13,668 nt of DNA from DATEPR01 sp036503065 (GCA_036503065.1 DASXXM010000700.1:1-13668), one strand, 5' to 3'; positions 1 through 7,825 are shown, numbered from the stretch's first letter. The notes: generated from the sequence alone by a model not told the origin. Numbers and translations: made by a program.

Positions 1-651
1 GTGTTCCCTGGGCGGGATAATGTGCTGTTCGTGATCGACAGACGCGCGATGCTGGGTGGGGTTCTGGTCGTTGGCATGTTGGCGGTGACCGGTTGCACGT
101 CAACGGTGAATTTCGGGATCACGGTCGATGGCGTGCGCAAAGCGGCCGTCAGCGCCGGGTCATCGCCAGGTCGGTGCCCGATCCCTTTCGATTTGTCCGT
201 TGCGTTGCCTGGCGGGCACTCGGTGCGGTCGGGCCCGGTCGACGTGCGGGTCTCGAAGACCACGACGCCGGCGGCTGATCCGCTGGTGGCGCAACGGGAT
301 CAGGGCATGTCCGCGCTGGATGCCATTGCCGGGGTGTCGATCGACTGCCAGTACCAGGTCGACGATAAGACCTTCGACGCATTGTTCGTCGCCGTACCCG
401 GTCACGGGGCGATAGACCTGATGGCGGCGCAGATCGACCGTGCGGCCCATCTGGACGTCGTACAGGTGCGCGACTTCCTGGACCACGCACCCCAACCAGG
501 CGAAGTCAAACTGACTCCTGGCGGCGACATCGCCGTGGCACGTGTCCGTGTCCAGGGCGACGGTGATGCGAGTCTGTTGGTGGATCCGGCCGGCCTGGTC
601 ACCGGCGATGCGCTCGCCAAGACTGCCGGCACGCTTGCGGGTCAGATCTGA
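1..651 (+). CDS. Putative lipoprotein of unknown function
   Basis: Encodes up to 216 residues. A hydrophobic stretch ends in the lipobox LAVTGC (Cys32 counted from the first GTG), so the mature protein should be diacylated at that Cys and anchored outside the membrane. The roughly 185-residue mature part has two more cysteines (in RCPIP and DCQYQ), which could form a disulfide. I do not recognise the family. The GTG at base 1 is at the window edge. A better start may be the GTG at 31, which puts an Arg-Arg pair just before the hydrophobic core as expected for a signal peptide; an ATG at 49 would lack any positive charge. A GATAAT at 16-21 could be a -10 element giving a nearly leaderless transcript from 31, but the -35 region is outside the window. 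The gene converges on the next gene with only 6 bases between them. Confidence 0.75.
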   Translation: MFPGRDNVLFVIDRRAMLGGVLVVGMLAVTGCTSTVNFGITVDGVRKAAVSAGSSPGRCPIPFDLSVALPGGHSVRSGPVDVRVSKTTTPAADPLVAQRDQGMSALDAIAGVSIDCQYQVDDKTFDALFVAVPGHGAIDLMAAQIDRAAHLDVVQVRDFLDHAPQPGEVKLTPGGDIAVARVRVQGDGDASLLVDPAGLVTGDALAKTAGTLAGQI

Positions 652-657
652 CTGCAT

Positions 658-1323
658 TCAATCGCCGTCGGCGGGCACATGGTCCGTCACACCTACCGTT
701 GACGGTTCGGCATCCTCCGGCCGGCGTGGGGTCAGCAGGGCGATGATCAGTGAGCCGATCAGGATGGCGGTGCCGGGTATCGACATGAACCACAATGTGT
801 AGTCGTTGGCCTGACCGACTGGCAGGACGGTGAACGCCGGGCCGGCCGTCCGCAGCGTGATGGAGCCGTCCTGGTTGGAGACCTCCACGTTCTGCGTGGT
901 GCCGAACGTATGCCGGCCATCCGGGCAGTCCACCACCCACCGGGTCGACGTCCTCGCCACGTCGTTCGTGTCCTGGTTGTGCTGCACGGTGGAGTTGACG
1001 TAGCGGCACGATTCGTTGTGCCCGGCGATTTGTACCACCGCCTGGCCCACCCAGACGGTCGTCAGGATGCCACTCCAACAGCCCACCAGCAGCACGATCA
1101 GCGGCAGTCGCTTCACCCGGGACCGGCCGAACACGGCGACGGTGAGCACCACCGACGACCCGATGCCGAACACGACGGCCAGGAACGCCGAACGCGGCAA
1201 CGACCCGAACACCACGGCCAGCAGGAACATCACGACGCCGATGGCCATCGCCGCCAGGTTCCGTCGCACCAACCAGCGCATACCTCGGACGAGCCAACCG
1301 ACACCACTGACCGTGTCCGTCAT
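658..1323 (-). CDS. Four-helix membrane protein with extracytoplasmic domain
   Basis: A 221-residue integral membrane protein of unknown function. Hydrophobic segments lie at about residues 23-41, 45-66, 72-95 and 177-198. The loop between helices 3 and 4 (about 80 residues) should be extracytoplasmic and holds two cysteines (C106 and C133), a possible disulfide. The N-terminus is rich in Arg and Trp. The frame stays open upstream to 1446, but the ATG at 1323 is chosen because a GGAGG lies 7 bases before it on this strand. It follows the membrane protein at 1409-2311 on the same strand after an 85-base gap, so the two may be co-transcribed with the decayed STAND gene further upstream. I cannot assign a family. 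Confidence 0.75.
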   Translation of the reverse strand: MTDTVSGVGWLVRGMRWLVRRNLAAMAIGVVMFLLAVVFGSLPRSAFLAVVFGIGSSVVLTVAVFGRSRVKRLPLIVLLVGCWSGILTTVWVGQAVVQIAGHNESCRYVNSTVQHNQDTNDVARTSTRWVVDCPDGRHTFGTTQNVEVSNQDGSITLRTAGPAFTVLPVGQANDYTLWFMSIPGTAILIGSLIIALLTPRRPEDAEPSTVGVTDHVPADGD

Positions 1324-1408
1324 CGTGGTACCTCCACGCCACCGGTCGCGTCGCCACGTCCATTGCCATGCATCCGCGCGGTCGACGTGGCCTCCTGCGA
1401 TGATCGTC

Positions 1409-2311
1409 TTATACCGGAGTCGGCGGGCGGCGCGGAATGTCGCCATCGTCGCGATACCGGACTTCGACGCCCGCTGCCGCGGCTGCCCGGTCGATGAGAT
1501 GTGAGGCGAAGATGGCGTTCTCGATGCCGTCCAGGTCTACGAGGTGGGTCTGTCCGGCCTGGGTGGACACGCGGATGCTGAGCCGGGCACTGATCGATAT
1601 CCGCGCCATCTCCTGCCAGGCGACCAGCGTTACCACGGCATCCACGCAGGCATTTGGGTCAGGCGCGTAGGCGATGCCCTCGCGATCGATCCACGCGCGG
1701 TCGCCGAAAGCGACGCGTTTTCCGGCGTCGAACGCCTGGACAAACCCGGGAACCAGTTTGGGAGTAAGCACCTGCTCGGCTTTTCTGGCCAGCGTCGTGG
1801 ATCCGTTGGACAACGATTGACCGGGCGGTGCGGCAACCGTCACCGCATTGCCCGCCCGGTCGCGCACCGAACAGGACCCGATGTCGATGGTCGTCGTTCC
1901 CTCGTCCGTCTCCGATCTGAGCACGACGGTCAGCGAGACCAGATCGTCCCACCGCATGACCTGCGGCTGCGGCCGGCCGCTGGTCAACACGAGGAATCCG
2001 CCGGAATACCACAGGAACCGGTTCCGCCATGCCGGCTTCGTGATCAGCAGCAGCACCGTACCGACCGCGACCAGACATCCCCCTACCTCCAGCAAGATCA
2101 CGTCGGTGGGGAGGTAGGCGCCGCCGACACCGCCGGTGGCAAACGCCAGCAACACGCCGGCCACCGGTACGGCCCCCAATGTCAGCAGCGCACTAGCCCA
2201 GCCGCGCCTGCCCTGATCCGTGTCAACCGTCGCCGACTCATAGCGGCCAAGGCCGTACCAATCCCCGGTCCGACCGCGATCAGCGGTATACGCACGATAC
2301 GAATGATCCAC
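1409..2311 (-). CDS. Two-helix membrane protein, DUF6585-like
   Basis: About 300 residues. A short cytoplasmic N-terminus contains WYGLGRYES, followed by two hydrophobic helices (about residues 37-58 and 65-87). A soluble region then starts RNRFLWYSGGFLVL and MRWDDLVSLTV, which looks like a PH-like strand layout. The C-terminal half contains VAFGDRAWIDREGIAY. From memory this pattern (helix pair, then a 'surface displays RWDD' PH-like domain, then a second similar domain) resembles the actinobacterial DUF6585 family. That match is by eye only. The frame is open upstream to 2467, where it would overlap the STAND/WD40 gene. I chose the GTG at 2311, which has GAGGG 9 bases upstream. It lies 52 bases after the WD40 stop on the same strand. 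Confidence 0.65.
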   Translation of the reverse strand: MDHSYRAYTADRGRTGDWYGLGRYESATVDTDQGRRGWASALLTLGAVPVAGVLLAFATGGVGGAYLPTDVILLEVGGCLVAVGTVLLLITKPAWRNRFLWYSGGFLVLTSGRPQPQVMRWDDLVSLTVVLRSETDEGTTTIDIGSCSVRDRAGNAVTVAAPPGQSLSNGSTTLARKAEQVLTPKLVPGFVQAFDAGKRVAFGDRAWIDREGIAYAPDPNACVDAVVTLVAWQEMARISISARLSIRVSTQAGQTHLVDLDGIENAIFASHLIDRAAAAAGVEVRYRDDGDIPRRPPTPV

Positions 2312-2449
2312 GACAACCGGCCCTCGATGTGCGATACGGCGTCTACCAGAGACTATGACGTGTTCAGGGACATATCTTCCGGTACACCAGGCCCTGCGGC
2401 ACGTACTTCGCCCACATGGCGGGGGTGAACGAACCGCCCACGTCACGAC

Positions 2450-3351
2450 ATAGCTGCGGCAGGACATCGACGACGTAGTCGACGTTCCACAGCCGCGCCG
2501 CGTCGATACCGGCGGTGGCCAGGGTCTTGCCGTCAGGGCTGAACGTCAACCCGTACACCGGCCCGGTGCCGCTGGCGAGTGGTGGGCCGACTTGGCGTCC
2601 GGTGGCCACATCCCACAGCGCCGGCGGTCCGTCGTCGCTGGCGACGGCCAAGGTTTTGCCGTCGGGACTGAACGCCACCGACGGGATCCCTCCGGTGTAG
2701 TCGGTCAATGGTTGGCCGATCTCGCGCCCGGTGGCCGCATCCACAACCGCGCTGTCCCGCCGAGGCCCCGGTGACCAGGGTTCTACCGCCCGGACCGAAT
2801 TCTACCGAGGTAACCGCGAGCTTGTCGCCGACGAATTGTTTGATCTCGCGCCCAGTCGTCACGTCCCACAACCGCACCATCCCATCAATGCCGGCAATAG
2901 CCAGGGTCCTGCCATCGGGACTGAACACCACCGGTTGGCCTTGTGCAGCCAGGGTGGCGAGTGGTTGGCCCTTTTGCTGTCCGGTGGCAACATTCCACAA
3001 TCGGACCGTCCCACCGCCGTCGGCGAAAGCCATCATGCTGCCGTCGGGGCTGAGTATCACCGATGGGAAAGCGCCGGCCTTGCCGATCGGCGCCGGGCCG
3101 ACCTGGTGTCTCGTGGCCATATCCCACGATCGGACTGTGTTGTCGAGGCCGACTGTGGCCAGGGTCTTGCCGTCGGGGCTGATCGCCACCGACCCAATCC
3201 GGCTGTGGGCGTCGCCGAACTGGCCGACTTGGCGTCCGGTGGCCACGTCCCAGATCCGCGCAATGCCTTCGATGTCGGCGGTGACGAGGGTCTTGCCGTC
3301 GCCGCTGAATGCCACCGAAGTGATCACGTCGCTACCGCTGTTGAACAAGTT
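2450..3351 (-). repeat. Seven WD40 blades in the STAND pseudogene
   Basis: Seven blade repeats of about 42 residues, each ending in a version of FSPDGKTLA-x(4)-DG-x-(V/A)RLWDVATGRQ. The blades can be recognised by VAFSGDGKTL, VAISPDGKTL, VILSPDGSMM, VVFSPDGRTL, VEFGPGGRTL, VAFSPDGKTL and LTFSPDGKTL. Seven is the usual number for a closed beta-propeller. Two frame changes fall in the fifth repeat: between about 2767 and 2741 the expected GGTARLW is read in a third frame. The DNA of the blades is repetitive, with several near-copies of the segment coding for SPDGKTLA. The limits given are approximate. Confidence 0.8.
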
Positions 3352-3885
3352 GAGTACCTGGCGCAAGGGCGTGTGGCTGCGGTGACCATGGCATAGCGGG
3401 TCTCGGCGGACGGTGTGAGCGCCCACGCCGCCATGCTTTCCACCTTGGCACCGGTGGGTCGGCGTCGCCGAGGTTCTGGCTCTGGCTGATCACTTGGGCG
3501 GCTACCGCGAGGTCACGTTGATGGACGGCCTCCTGGCCGAACCGGTAGGCCACGACCGTCACGGCGGCCAAGCCGACGACCAAGGCCATGTCGCCGACCC
3601 CGGCGCATCCGCCAACCCGTTGCCCCGCAATAGTGGCAGCACGCCCGCGCGCAGCAGCGAGGATTTACCCGCGCCGGACACGCCGGACACCACAACCACC
3701 GAAGGTGCCGCCAACCGGCTGGACATCAGGGCCAGCAATTCGGTCGTGGCGCTTTCCCGTCCGCAGAAGAACGGCGCGTCCCGCTCGCCGAACGAGTTCA
3801 ACCCGCGGTACGGGGAATCGACCCTGCGGCCACCGCTGATCAGCGGTGGCGGCGCGACCTGGGCGGTCCACGTGTAGTTGTAGGA

Positions 3886-3915
3886 GACCTGGACGTTGTT
3901 GTCGCCGACCTGTAC
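3886..3915 (-). other. RHIM-like amyloid signalling motif
   Basis: These bases encode VQVGDNNVQV in the N-terminus of the STAND gene, preceded by GAIG and followed by SYNYTW. It fits the RHIM core (I/V-Q-I/V/L/F-G-x-x-N-x). Such motifs at the N-terminus of bacterial NLR-like STAND proteins have been described as amyloid signalling sequences that pair with the same motif on a separate effector. Assignment is by pattern only. No second copy was seen in the other proteins of this window. Confidence 0.55.
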
Positions 3916-4191
3916 ACCGATGGCGCCACGGGCATCGACGGAAACGGGCGGTTCCTCGATATCCGCATCCTGGTCTGGGACAAGCGGTTCCTCGGGATTG
4001 TCGTCGTCCGCGTCCTGGTCGGCGATCACGACCGCTCCGGGCGGGCGTCAACGTGCTGGGTGTTGCCGTCACCGACTGAAGGGGTCTGTCCGATGGGAGC
4101 GTGAACGCGTCCGATCGACGGAGGCCGGCCGAGCGGGCGCCGGGTGAGGATCAGGGCATCTCATCCGCACCACCCTGACCCAGGAGGCCCC

Positions 4192-4494
4192 GTGCTCCTC
4201 GCGATCGTCGACTTCGACACCGCCGCCATCGACCGCCCGGTTGCCCTGAACCATCTTGACGCCCAGTATGACCAGGTCCGCGCCATGCCCGGCAACCTCG
4301 CCTTCCGGGTCTACGCATCCCGGCAGGACGACCAGCGGATCACCATCGTGCACGAGTGGAACGACGAGGCGTCGTTCGACGGCTACCTCCAGTCAGCCGT
4401 CTTCGCGCGTGCCGGCGACGTGCTCCACCCGATCATGATCGGGGCGCCGGTCAGCCGGCGCTTCCACGCCGAACTGGTGGCGACGGTCGCCTGA
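4192..4494 (+). CDS. Putative monooxygenase, ABM fold
   Basis: A 100-residue cytosolic protein with the pattern of the antibiotic-biosynthesis-monooxygenase (ABM) family: a first beta strand (LLAIVDFDT), a helix with DAQYDQVRAMPGNLAFRVYA, a strand with RITIVHEWND, and EASFDGYLQSAVFARAG for the segment that packs a dimer of ferredoxin-like folds. Family members oxygenate quinol-like or polyketide aromatics without a cofactor, or serve as heme-degrading or purely structural homologues, so the substrate cannot be told. The start is GTG 4192 with AGGAGG 4 bases before it, which rules out the longer in-frame start at 4144. The AraC-family gene follows 46 bases downstream on the same strand and probably regulates it. 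Confidence 0.75.
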   Translation: MLLAIVDFDTAAIDRPVALNHLDAQYDQVRAMPGNLAFRVYASRQDDQRITIVHEWNDEASFDGYLQSAVFARAGDVLHPIMIGAPVSRRFHAELVATVA

Positions 4495-4540
4495 CCGCCA
4501 CCACAACGGGCTCCTACGATCGATCCGTGCGAGACCATCC

Positions 4541-5293
4541 ATGACCCGCAAGGCATACAGCTTCGTCCGCACGTTCACCGCGCAGCCCGCTCGCGATTTC
4601 TGCGCGGATCGCCACTACCTGCTCTGCGCCTCCACCGGTGCCCTCCGGCTGGAGGCGCAGGGCCGAGCGTGGTTGCTGCCGCCGGCCAGAGCCGCCCTGA
4701 TCGAGGCGGGCCGGCCGATCCAGGTGAGCATCCCGCGGCCGGCCACGACCGCGTCGGTGTTGTTCGACACCCACTTCGCCCCGCCCCCGCCTGCGCCGTT
4801 GGCCGTGTTCGACCTGAGCCCACTGGCACGGTACCTGCTGGCCGAGTGCGGCACGTGGGGCGAGGCCGACCAACCCATCACCGCGTACGCCGAGGCCCTG
4901 TTCGCCGCGCTGGCCGCCGTGACCTGGAAGCTCGCCGAACAGCCCAGCCCGGTCGTCGTGCCGGTCGGGCGATCTCCGGAACTCCGCCGAGCCCTGCGAC
5001 TGACCGAGGAACGACTCGGCGAGGACGTCCGCTTCCAGGACCTGGCAGACCAGGTCGGCCTCGCGCCGCGATCACTGGCACGCCGATTCTCCGACGAGAC
5101 CGGCATGACCTGGCGGGCGGTCCTGCGTCGGATGCGTCTCCTGCGGGCCGTCGAGGAACTCGCCGCGGGCGATGCCCCGATCACCAGGATCGCGTTCATG
5201 GTCGGCTACACCTCTCTGTCGGCGTTCAACGCCGCCTTCCAGGAGTTGACCGGTCGCACGCCCACCGACTACCGAGCCAGCTTCTGGCCCTGA
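4541..5293 (+). CDS. AraC-family transcriptional regulator
   Basis: A 250-residue regulator. The N-terminal part (about residues 1-140) looks like the cupin-type sensing domain of the family (YLLCASTGALRLEAQGRAWLLPPARAALIEAG). The C-terminal part (about 160-248) is the double helix-turn-helix DNA-binding domain: helix-turn-helix 1 is DLADQVGLAPRSLARRF, and helix-turn-helix 2 is ITRIAFMVGYTSLSAFNAAF, ending in the family signature TGRTPTDYR. The start is ATG 4541; no clear Shine-Dalgarno is seen. It lies just downstream of the ABM protein gene, a common arrangement for a regulator and its small-enzyme target. The ligand is unknown. Length and domain order are normal and no damage is seen. Confidence 0.9.
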   Translation: MTRKAYSFVRTFTAQPARDFCADRHYLLCASTGALRLEAQGRAWLLPPARAALIEAGRPIQVSIPRPATTASVLFDTHFAPPPPAPLAVFDLSPLARYLLAECGTWGEADQPITAYAEALFAALAAVTWKLAEQPSPVVVPVGRSPELRRALRLTEERLGEDVRFQDLADQVGLAPRSLARRFSDETGMTWRAVLRRMRLLRAVEELAAGDAPITRIAFMVGYTSLSAFNAAFQELTGRTPTDYRASFWP

Positions 5294-5346
5294 CCCGCCT
5301 CGGTCATCGCGGGACAGCTCCGGCCAGACTCGACCACCCGGCCCGT

Positions 5347-5374
5347 TTGACCGGCTGGTGCCGGCTCCTAGCAT
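5347..5374 (+). promoter_or_regulatory. Possible promoter of the kinase gene
   Basis: TTGACC (5347-5352) and TAGCAT (5369-5374) are 16 bases apart and resemble a housekeeping -35/-10 pair. Transcription would begin about 7 bases downstream, at or next to the in-frame GTG at 5382, which suggests a leaderless message. This is a pattern match only. Confidence 0.35.
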
Positions 5375-7010
5375 GGCGTACGTGATCGCGGGAGGATCGG
5401 CGCCTCGGCTCATTGACGGCCGCTTCGAGCTGCTGCAATGCCTCGGTGGTGGAGGAATGGGTGTGGTGTGGCGGGCCTGGGACACCGCGCTACACCGTGA
5501 CGTCGCGCTCAAAGAGGTCCGACCACCCGATCCCACGGACCCCGACTCGGCCAGCGCACGCGAGACGCGCCACCGGGTGCTCCGCGAGGCACGAGCGCTC
5601 GCGCGGCTGCGCCATCCAAACGTTGTGATCATCCATCACATCGTCGACACCGCGGAGCATCCACATCCGTGGCTGGTCATGGAGTTCGTGACCGGCGGCA
5701 GCCTCGCGAATCTGCTCACCAAGGGCCCACTCGCCGTGCCGGAGGCCGCGCGGATCGGGCGCGGAGTGCTCTCCGCCCTGCGCGCCGCGCATTCCGTCGG
5801 CATCCTGCACCGTGACATCAAACCCGGCAACGTTCTGCTGCACGCCGACGGCAGCCCAGCCCTCACCGACTTCGGCATCGCCGCCGTGCTCGACGCGACC
5901 GCGCTCACCGTCTCGGGCTCGGTGGTCGGCTCGCCCGACTACATCGCGCCGGAACGGCTGCGCGGCCACGAGGGCAACCCGGCGTCCGACCTGTGGTCAC
6001 TCGCCATGATGCTCTACGTCGCCGTGGAGGGCCGGCATCCCCTACAGCGGGCCACCATGCTGGCGACCCTGGCCGCGGTGCTCGACGAACCCCTGCCACC
6101 GCCGGCGCACGCCGGGCCGCTCGGTCCAGCGCTGGTCGCCATGCTCGCCCGGGATCCGAAGCTGCGCCCGGACCCCGAGCAGTTCGACCGCCTCCTGGCC
6201 ATGGCCGAGCACAGCCACGCGGCAGCACGAACACCACCAACGGCTTGGTCGCCGATGGCCGACAGCCTGTCGCCGGGCGCCTACGCACCCGCACACTCGT
6301 CCGGCGCGGGGCCGAGCGGCTGGCTGCTGCCCGGCCAGCCAGCACTACCGCGGTCGCCGGCCCGACGCCGGCGCACCGTGCTGATCGGCGTTGCGGCAGC
6401 CGTGCTCGTCCTGGCGGGCGTCCTGGTCTGGACCCTGTTACCCAGCCGGGCCGGCACCGGTGGAACACCGACCGCGGCAGGCTTGAACGGACAGCCCAAC
6501 AGCCTGGCTCCCGGCCACCCGACCACGCTGGCCGCGCCAACAACGCCGGCGCCGCAGGACCTGCTCACGCCGGCCGGTGTCCGCTCGACGACCGCCGCGA
6601 TGAGCAAGACCATGGGCACGAAGGTCATCCGGCTTGTCATCTACTCCGACCACGCGACCGCAGAGGCACCGACCGCCGCCGACGCCAAGCTGTACGACGA
6701 CATCAGCTACCGCGACGGCGTGACCACCCACTCCCCCGGCGGCGAGGTGAACACCACCACCGATGCGCCCATCGACCTGGGGAGCATCAACTGGGACATA
6801 CTCCCCACGCTGCTGCGCAAGGCACAGGACACCCTCAACGTCCCGCATCCCACGATCATCTACGTCATCGTCGAATCCGACATGCAGATCACCGACTCCG
6901 GTACGACAACCAGACCGGTCATCCGTGTCTTCCGCGCCGACAACTACGGCGGCGGCATGCTGATGACCGACCTCAAAGGCAACGTCATCACCACCGTGCC
7001 CCGCGCATGA
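5373..7010 (+). CDS. Membrane serine/threonine protein kinase
   Basis: A 545-residue PknB-type (Hanks-type) kinase. The glycine loop LGGGGMGVV is at about 24-32, the ATP lysine in VALKEV is K47, the catalytic loop HRDIKPGN starts at H146, DFG at D166, and APE at 192-194, so all key catalytic residues are present. A Pro/Ser-rich juxtamembrane stretch (about 280-330) leads to one helix (about 336-358) after RRRR, then a Pro/Thr linker and a 135-residue extracytoplasmic domain (TKVIRLVIYSDHATAEAP ... IRVFRADNYGGGMLMTDL). This domain is not PASTA and I do not know its name. Possible starts are GTG 5358, ATG 5373 and GTG 5382. A promoter-like pair just upstream would favour a leaderless start at 5382; 5373 is used here because no ribosome site decides. 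The gene is 79 bases after the AraC gene and converges on the sigma remnant. Confidence 0.9.
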   Translation: MAYVIAGGSAPRLIDGRFELLQCLGGGGMGVVWRAWDTALHRDVALKEVRPPDPTDPDSASARETRHRVLREARALARLRHPNVVIIHHIVDTAEHPHPWLVMEFVTGGSLANLLTKGPLAVPEAARIGRGVLSALRAAHSVGILHRDIKPGNVLLHADGSPALTDFGIAAVLDATALTVSGSVVGSPDYIAPERLRGHEGNPASDLWSLAMMLYVAVEGRHPLQRATMLATLAAVLDEPLPPPAHAGPLGPALVAMLARDPKLRPDPEQFDRLLAMAEHSHAAARTPPTAWSPMADSLSPGAYAPAHSSGAGPSGWLLPGQPALPRSPARRRRTVLIGVAAAVLVLAGVLVWTLLPSRAGTGGTPTAAGLNGQPNSLAPGHPTTLAAPTTPAPQDLLTPAGVRSTTAAMSKTMGTKVIRLVIYSDHATAEAPTAADAKLYDDISYRDGVTTHSPGGEVNTTTDAPIDLGSINWDILPTLLRKAQDTLNVPHPTIIYVIVESDMQITDSGTTTRPVIRVFRADNYGGGMLMTDLKGNVITTVPRA

Positions 7011-7019
7011 GACAGCACA

Positions 7020-7379
7020 TCACCGTCGGCTCGTAGTCGACGGGGTACTGGGCAGGTCCGACAGCCCGGACGGTACGGGTGTCCGGTCGTTGCGCTTCTC
7101 CAGGAAGTCCAGGCAGGCGTTCGTCGCGATCCGGTACAGCCAGGTCCGCAGCGCGGCATTGCCCTTGAACGACTCCCGCTTGTGCCACGCTCGCAGGAAC
7201 GTCTCCTGCGTCATGTCCTGGGCGTCGTCGTAGTTCGCGAGCATCCGGTAGCAGTGCACCTGCAGCTCACGCCGGTGGCGCTCGGTGACGAGTGCGAACC
7301 GTGCCGTGTCGCCTGAGCGGGCCGCCGCGATGAACGTGGCCTCATCGGCGCCCAGCGGTCTGCCGTCGGTCATGGTCAT
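7020..7379 (-). pseudogene. Truncated SigG-like ECF sigma factor (left copy)
   Basis: The open frame from ATG 7379 codes 119 residues. About 108 of these match the N-terminus of the sigma gene at 13219, with 7 amino-acid differences. The sequence covers sigma region 2 (HRRELQVHCYRMLANYDDAQDMTQETFLRAW...LRTWLYRIATNACLDFL). Homology stops abruptly after PSGLSD, and the frame then runs through unrelated codons to a stop. Region 4, which contacts the -35 element, and the C-terminal part are missing, so it cannot work as a normal sigma factor. A stand-alone region 2 might bind RNA polymerase core, but decay is more likely. GGAAGG lies just before the start, as in the right copy. Its end faces the kinase end, 9 bases apart. 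Confidence 0.85.
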
Positions 7380-7478
7380 CAATCCTTCCACCGGTGCGGG
7401 GGCTACCGGAACTGACGACCTGGCGGAGGATTTCTGATCGGTGAAGCCGCAGGACAGGCCAGCGAGGAAGGCCCGTCG
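7055..7478 (-). repeat. 424-bp inverted duplication, left copy
   Basis: Matches 13120-13543 in the opposite orientation without any insertion or deletion, by hand alignment, with scattered substitutions. It includes about 100 bases upstream of the sigma start as well as the first 108 codons or so. The ends are sharp: CGACGGGCCTTCC at the outer 5' end, and GCTGTCGGACC at the break inside the gene. Confidence 0.85.
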
Positions 7479-7825
7479 CCGGACCTGAGCATCGAGCCTG
7501 CCCCGGTTGGTCTGCTCGATCGTGGGGACAGAGACATCAGCCGCTGACCGGACAGGTACGCACGCCCTCCGTGGCCCTGCACGGCGTCCTGGGCCGGGTG
7601 GCCTTCCGCCACCGCGGCATCCTCCGTCAATGGATACGCGGCCACCGCAGGGATATCGGCGACGCCGACGCCGGGCAGACCCACCCACGCGAACACGCGG
7701 CCTGATCCGGCCGCTTTCGGCTATTCAACCGGATGTGCCGGCCTGCGACCCCTTTGACCCGCCAGCGCACCCCAGGATAGGGGCCTATCAGGCCGCCCGA
7801 TTTGAGCTGGTCGGCGTCGATGGAA
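7479..7825. other. Stretch without a recognisable gene
   Basis: About 350 bases between the sigma duplication end and the SDR remnant. Open frames exist on both strands, but none has a known domain, a ribosome site or consistent codon use. A short palindrome, GATAGG-GG-CCTATC, lies at 7776-7789. The stretch probably consists of joined debris. Confidence 0.5.

Larger units (their letters stand above)
2364..4029 (-). pseudogene. Broken nSTAND NTPase-WD40 gene
   Basis: Remnant of a large STAND (NLR-like) signalling ATPase. The N-terminal piece from GTG 4029 (GGAG 5 bases upstream) has an acidic head with two DQDAD repeats, a RHIM-like motif (residues 39-48), the nSTAND entry SPYRGLNSF...FCGRE, and the Walker A motif GVSGAGKSS (116-124). 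It continues to ATWP and soon stops at about 3563. In another frame from about 3605 the same DNA reads a membrane helix (ALVVGLAAVTVVAYRFG) and the linker QRDLAVAAQVISQSQNLGDADP that normally lies several hundred residues later, so most of the NTPase body is deleted out of frame. Further single-base losses near 3457, 3368, 2767 and 2741 break the rest. The seven WD40 blades and the usual C-terminal tail (WAKYVPQGLVY) are still readable. Intact relatives use the propeller as a sensor and the NTPase as an oligomerising switch. Confidence 0.85.

Noticed and set aside
2450..3351. CRISPR-like periodic repeats
   Set aside because: The roughly 125-base periodicity is coding WD40 repeats with diverged copies; spacing and identity do not fit a CRISPR array.
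2515..3396. Long plus-strand frames opposite the WD40 repeats
   Set aside because: They mirror the repetitive WD40 codons on the other strand and show no domain or ribosome site.
7403..7696. Minus-strand frame of 97 codons upstream of the left sigma copy
   Set aside because: No recognised domain, and it continues into the duplicated sigma leader in a frame that is not the sigma frame; most likely chance.
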